From Bisporella sp. PMI_857 (lineage: Eukaryota; Ascomycota; Leotiomycetes; Helotiales; Helotiaceae): DNA of 64,000 nucleotides. The position numbers were made by a program, and so were the translations under genes. The stretch covers positions 682,001 to 746,000 of the forward strand of contig JAJSPD010000015.1 of assembly GCA_021307315.1 (NCBI GenBank). The letters run 5' to 3'. The notes beneath the pieces were generated by a model. That model was given only the letters and a program-made list of their open reading frames with translations. It was not told the DNA's origin and searched no databases. This document shows, piece after piece, positions 59,758 through 64,000 of the stretch (the first letter of the stretch is position 1; the number at the start of each line of letters is the position of its first letter).

Positions 59758-60568
59758 TCATTCCTTCTCTTTCTTCGGAAACAAAACCTTTCGTCTCTGA
59801 TGCAACATATACGAATATAGTACATACGTCCCTACACACATTAGCCCTTTCCATCACCCTTCCATCTCTCTCCAATTCCCGCCCTTCCTCTTATCAGAAA
59901 AAGTAGACGAGGGGGAAAAAAACGTACCAGGTGGATACAACGCCATCTCAAACCACATCACACCCGTAACCCACACATTCTCAGACGCACCAATGGCTTT
60001 CAGAAGAAGCCACATCTCGCTCCCTATCCCAATTGGATATAACACTACGAACGCGCTGTACCGTAGCCATATCTATATCCCACCATCAGCGCTCATCCTT
60101 TTCAAGTCCCGCCTTTTCTCATCAAACACATCTAACATACGTCACGCATAAGAACGGACTTACCAGATTGGGAGGAACCGCGTCGGAGAGATGGAACACG
60201 AAATACGTGTACCGGATGATCTCGCCAATCGACCAGGCCGCGAGGAGGAGGGTGTACGCGGGGGATTGCTGCGCGGCGGCAAAGGGGCGCACGATCTGCC
60301 AGAGGACGAGGTTTTTGGCGACGGTTTGGATGAACGTTGGGAGCAGCGGCGCTTTTACCAACCCCGCACCGGCATGCAGCACCTCCAGCAGAGCGGCGGT
60401 TTGGATCTTCTGCGCGAAGGAGCCTGCGGCTGCGTAGGTGCTGGCGTAAGGGGATGGGGAGTGCGAGGCGAGCAGCAGGTGGTAGAGGATCCTGGCCAGC
60501 AGGGCGGTGTAGGAGATTGCGAGGAGGAGGTTGTAGTTTACGAGGTATTGCGTTTTGAGGGAAGACAT
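59758..60568 (-). CDS. PHS1: Very-long-chain (3R)-3-hydroxyacyl-CoA dehydratase (PHS1/PTPLA)
   Basis: Third step of very-long-chain fatty acid elongation in the ER, needed for sphingolipids; membrane enzyme with about six segments. Three exons (60568-60164, 60072-59928, 59831-59758) give 207 aa. Exon 1 starts MSSLKTQYLVNYNLLLAISY and has several hydrophobic stretches and IVRPFAAAQQSPAYTLLLAAWSIGEIIRYTYF. Exon 2 restores WLRYSAFVVLYPIGIGSEMW, where Y147 and E154 are the catalytic pair (Y-x6-E, as in yeast Y149/E156). Exon 3 encodes the last membrane segment and a lysine-rich tail (FPKKEKE) that does not fit the strict KKXX rule. Length agrees with yeast Phs1 (217 aa). The minus strand exon junctions keep frame and give standard GT/AG ends. 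Confidence 0.95.
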
Positions 60569-61165
60569 GGCTGCCCGCCAAAAAACGCCTCTTGCTTCTT
60601 AAGGGATATTTTTTTGGTCGTTAGAAGGTTTATCTTTAGGAAAATCGGAGGATCTTCTTGTTTTGTGTCGATCCTTAGGCGGGTAGCCGCCTTGGTATCC
60701 CAGCTTATGGGCGGCTGAGAGATGGTGATAGGAGGAGCTTTCGCTTATTAAAGGGGTGTAAATAGAGTTTGTTTACATAAAGGAGAAAATTTTGGGGGGA
60801 TAGGTTGGAGAGTCTACAATCTTGAGTTTGCATGAAATAATATTAGGGGGTTCATTTCCAACACCACGGGTAAATTGCCGAGATTGTAAAAGGTGGAGAT
60901 GACTAGTATCTTTCCTCTAGAACGGCAATACATTTGTTAAGACGTTTTTTCGTATAGGGAGACCAGCTGCTTATTCATTTTCTATCTTTCGGCATTTCTA
61001 TTCAACCTGCCGACTGAGATGATGCATGGGAGCTCCTGGTCATCCGCGTTCCGTAGCATGCATGGCCCCACTTTTTTGCAAAGTATACATCTGAACGGGT
61101 CAACTATCACCCAGCACCAAGACTGACATAGGGACATTCCTTAGAGACTTTGCACGTCATTCGCA
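60569..61165. other. Divergent spacer
   Basis: Promoter side of PHS1 and of the DUF7907-like gene. No gene seen. Confidence 0.5.
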
Positions 61166-61761
61166 ATGTCTGAGAAGCCGTCGGCCCCTTCCCCGGCGCA
61201 ATATTTACTGAAAACGCACCCCCATGCTCCCGCTGTCAGCCCACTCCACCTCCGGCTGCACGGCGATGGCATCAATGTGGCGGTCTGCACACTTTCGTCA
61301 CCCATCTATCTTCGCTGGGAGCATGTTCCTGCCGTGTCCTACTCAGAGGAAGGCAAAGAGATAGCAACGTCTTGGAAACATCCTGGTCGGGCTTTTGGAT
61401 TGGTGTTGTCGCCTCCGAGAGTGAAGTATGGTTGGGAAGAAGTGCTTATCGTAGAGAATGGGGGGGATAGTGGGTTTGTCTAGGAGAAAGGAGAGGATAG
61501 GTTAGAGATTTTGAGGTATAAGGGAGTTGTAGAGGGGGAGAAGTTGGAAAATGTTAAAGGGCAGGAGGATGGTGTGAGCGTGGAGTGGAAAGGGTGGGTG
61601 GTTTGTGAGTGGATCTTGGGTACGTATGATTTCTGTATTCTGTGATATATGCATGATTGGAGAAGCTTAGTATTGCATGTATTGAGAGATTAGCTTGTGT
61701 TGGTGGCTGATTTTAAGGTTGAACCGCAGGGCATCCGCAGCTTTTCTGGGTCCAGGATTAA
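61166..61761 (+). pseudogene. DUF7907-like protein with one in-frame stop
   Basis: ATG 61166 opens MSEKPSAPSPAQYLLKTHP; the frame has HLRLHGDGINVAVCTLSSPIYLRW, FGLVLSPPRVKYGWEEV and NGGDSGF, then meets TAG at 61481-61483. Without changing frame it continues for about 45 more codons (GEDRLEILRYKGVVEGEKL, VEWKGWVVCEWILG), reaches a GT donor at 61620 and after an intron to 61729 restores HPQLFWVQD and TAA 61759-61761. GDSGF, the WLVC-like WVVCEW and the HPQLFW end are the marks of a small fungal family I know as DUF7907 (secreted or cytosolic, function unknown). The single TAG in an otherwise intact two-exon gene could be a recent nonsense mutation, a sequencing error or a readthrough stop. Full length would be 161 aa. 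Confidence 0.65.
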
Positions 61762-62297
61762 TGGCGAAGAAGAATGAGCCGCCTGCTTACTGCGGAGGGT
61801 GGATATTGTAAGAGAATGGCTGATTCCAAGAGATAATTTGTAAGCACTAATATAATGGAGTATGGTTACATGCATCAAGTTTACAGATTGTGACGACTCA
61901 GTATTTCATCTTGAAAATTTATCATAGGCCAATTTGTATTCACTAGGACGAGATATTATATCTAGAAGTTGATACTCCATAAATTCTATCCACGTAGTTA
62001 GCAAAGAAGGCAGTCGCGATCTTGGCAAAATTATAAATAAGACCCCACCACCAATTTTTTGGGGCTAGTCAATGCACGATACGGGCATTCAGAAGTGTAA
62101 ATTAATTGCTTCCTCACTTGACTCTTCACAACATGAGAAATAGCAATAATTGAGCCTTTCAATAACCAATTTACGAGTTAATTTTAATATACGTCCGAAG
62201 ATGCGACGAATCGCATTTAGCAGCCCGCGAACTGATTTAAAGTTCTAAATCTAATATCAGATTCACTCTCGGTCCCCGAAATTGCCTCATACGCAGC
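61762..62297. other. Intergenic, AT-rich
   Basis: Spacer upstream of the 2EXR gene. No gene seen. Confidence 0.5.
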
Positions 62298-63695
62298 ATG
62301 TTCACTATCTCTTCATATTCTATTACCCCTCGCGATCGTCTTGAATACCACATACCTACAATGTCCCAAGCATCATCAGGACTCACCCAAATCATGCCAG
62401 AGGCATCAACGACCTTTCCCCAATTCTCTTTGCTCCCGGCTGAGCTTCGCGATAAAGTCTGGGAATTTGCTTTGCCTGGCCCTCGCATCATCTATCTTTA
62501 CGAATTCAATACGAGGAGCCATGGCTGTTCTCGTGTTTGGTCGAATAAACCCAACCACTCTTCTGGAAATGCAGCTTTCTATGACCTTGACAATCCCTCG
62601 GATTCGGATCATGTGAGCATCACCAGAACCATAGGACCCTGCCATGGATTTAAATCAGTGGGCTCTACTATTCCTCTGATGTTTGCTTGCAAAGAAGCCT
62701 ACAATATTGGGGTGAAGACCTATCCTTTGTCATTCGGCACCACCACCTCGTTTCCCGCCACTAGGTTCAATTTTGAGATTGATACCTTATATATAGCTCG
62801 AAAAAGGTTCAATCCATTACCAAGTTTGAATGATTGCATTGTGGATGTTACAAAAGTCTTAAACATAGCGATAGATGCGAAAGTACTCGACTATCATTGG
62901 GACGACTCGCTAGAAGAAATTGCTACTCTTCTGCGTTTATTCGGAAATGTTCGCAATCTCTACTTAGCTATCAAGTACCACGGGGAGACACATGGTAACC
63001 TCACCGGCGTGCATTACATAGATCTATGCGAGAACCCTGAATATGCCGTATCCTCCCATGAACTCCACGCCGCAACTAAAAGGATTTTGCAGGAAAATGG
63101 CATGTATCTTGAGGATCTGGAGTACTATCTAGATACAATGAATGAGCTACTCGGTGAATTCGGCCTAGAAGAGGAAAGACAAAAAGATCTAGGCTCGGAT
63201 GGAAACCCAACATGGCAGCTACCTAACGTCGAAGTCAAGCTGATCACCACAGCCGCCCGGAAGGATATCCTCGAAGCCCAGAAACGAATGATCGATAGAG
63301 AAAGAGCTGAGAGGAAACTGGTGAAAATTAGCATAGGAATAAATGACGCCTGCAGCGACGCAATGGCACTTCTTGACGATATTGATCATCTGATGGATCC
63401 CGAAATTGTGGTACCATCGAGTGGAAGCTTTGACTATGGAAGCGTCTGGGCTGAGGTTCCAGAGACTACCAAAGTGGGTGAATTGCTTGAAAAGTTTATT
63501 AAGGAGAAGGGCCTCAGGCCTGATCTTGAGGTTTTCAGTATCGAAGATTCAAAGGGTAACCGAAGAAACGTGGATGATGATCTACGGGATATCATTCAAG
63601 GTAGTGATTTTGTCGTCAGGTATGTTGAGTTTGAGCTTACCATTAATACTGAGCAACCTTCCCTAGCTGTTGATTCTGAGGGTGCTCAAGCATAA
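62298..63695 (+). CDS. 2EXR-domain protein
   Basis: Intronless 465-aa frame (or 444 aa if the second ATG at 62361, MSQASSG..., is used; both have A at -3). The 2EXR motif is FPQFSLLPAELRDKVWEFAL, residues about 39-58, followed by a predicted mixed fold with the RFNFEIDTLYI segment typical of the family. Function of 2EXR proteins is unknown; they are very numerous in Pezizomycotina. A long helical charged region (residues about 300-345) precedes a C-terminal stretch (about 374-450) with ETTKVGELLEKFIKEKGL and DDDLRDIIQGSDFVVRYVEF, which looks like a separate small domain of beta-grasp type. No membrane segment or signal peptide. Confidence 0.85.
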   Translation: MFTISSYSITPRDRLEYHIPTMSQASSGLTQIMPEASTTFPQFSLLPAELRDKVWEFALPGPRIIYLYEFNTRSHGCSRVWSNKPNHSSGNAAFYDLDNPSDSDHVSITRTIGPCHGFKSVGSTIPLMFACKEAYNIGVKTYPLSFGTTTSFPATRFNFEIDTLYIARKRFNPLPSLNDCIVDVTKVLNIAIDAKVLDYHWDDSLEEIATLLRLFGNVRNLYLAIKYHGETHGNLTGVHYIDLCENPEYAVSSHELHAATKRILQENGMYLEDLEYYLDTMNELLGEFGLEEERQKDLGSDGNPTWQLPNVEVKLITTAARKDILEAQKRMIDRERAERKLVKISIGINDACSDAMALLDDIDHLMDPEIVVPSSGSFDYGSVWAEVPETTKVGELLEKFIKEKGLRPDLEVFSIEDSKGNRRNVDDDLRDIIQGSDFVVRYVEFELTINTEQPSLAVDSEGAQA

Positions 63696-64000
63696 AGGAT
63701 AACTAGCTTTTTATATGGCAAGCTTGGTTTTGAAGGTCCGTAGAGGAAAATAAAGGCTCTGAGAAGAGAGTTATCTGGCCATTAAGCTACATGGAAGTTG
63801 TACATGAGAATTTCCAACATATCATGGCGCTACCTGAAGTCTTGTACATGCAAGGTGGATAAATACGGAAATTTACGACACGTCTTTAATGATTGTCTTT
63901 TCTTCTGATTACTTTTAGTATTAGGTACTTTGAATATCTCTATCACCGTCCAAGGTTAATGGCTTGACAATATATTGTTCAACTTGTAGCACTATTTTAC
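63696..64000. other. 3' spacer at the right edge
   Basis: No gene seen after the 2EXR stop codon. Confidence 0.5.

Noticed and set aside
1..64000. tRNA, rRNA or CRISPR features
   Set aside because: No T-loop/acceptor pairs, rRNA-like sequence or regularly spaced repeats were noticed by eye.

Overview
The window is nuclear DNA of a filamentous ascomycete (Pezizomycotina). The evidence is short introns of about 47-83 nt with GT...AG ends and CTAAC/CTGAC-like branch points, a CreA carbon-catabolite repressor, a GPI-anchored GH76 enzyme, mannitol-1-phosphate dehydrogenase, a HET-domain gene, a 2EXR gene and a decayed pogo/Fot1 transposon. A leotiomycete is my best guess, but it is only a guess. 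I saw no tRNA, rRNA or CRISPR.

Layout. 1-9.4 kb holds no gene I recognise; 4.9-9.4 kb is full of homopolymers and microsatellites. 9.47-10.76 kb is creA (minus), with a long leader or promoter rich in G-runs. 12-20.4 kb is again gene-poor. 20.45-24.62 kb is a six-exon gene for a protein of about 1293 aa (fungal STAND-type helical N-terminus, ankyrin-like middle, CxCG motif, two C-terminal membrane segments). Next come a GH76 mannanase-like gene (25.9-27.4), a RAD55-like recombination gene (28.6-30.4), a nucleoside 2-deoxyribosyltransferase (31.1-31.7), an unknown 216-aa gene (32.2-32.9), a patatin phospholipase with a C-terminal zinc finger (33.6-35.4), a peroxisomal enoyl-CoA hydratase (36.8-37.9), a HET-domain gene (38.2-39.9) and a kinesin-light-chain-type TPR gene (41.2-42.3).

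43-45.5 kb is a graveyard: a frameshifted beta-propeller-like gene, an orphan 3' end of histidyl-tRNA synthetase and a WD40 remnant. 45.7-49.2 kb carries a single-pass membrane protein, a rhodanese/Cdc25-type phosphatase and an unknown 191-aa protein. The right third is mostly housekeeping: mpdA-like mannitol-1-phosphate dehydrogenase, a 2.2 kb pogo/Fot1 relic with inverted repeats, the COPI beta-prime subunit (SEC27, 12 exons), the 3-hydroxyacyl-CoA dehydratase PHS1, a DUF7907-like gene with one in-frame stop, and a 2EXR protein.

How they fit together. The right part is secretory and lipid housekeeping. The centre (20-45 kb) concentrates parts that fungi normally join into NLR-type recognition proteins: patatin and HET effector domains, a STAND-type N-terminus with ankyrin repeats, TPR and WD40 repeat arms, and a nucleotide-base-transferring enzyme. 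Here they are separate genes with no NACHT or NB-ARC ATPase seen. A dispersed or split self/non-self recognition locus is the most interesting reading, and it is inference. All exon boundaries were set by eye from splice signals and frame continuity.
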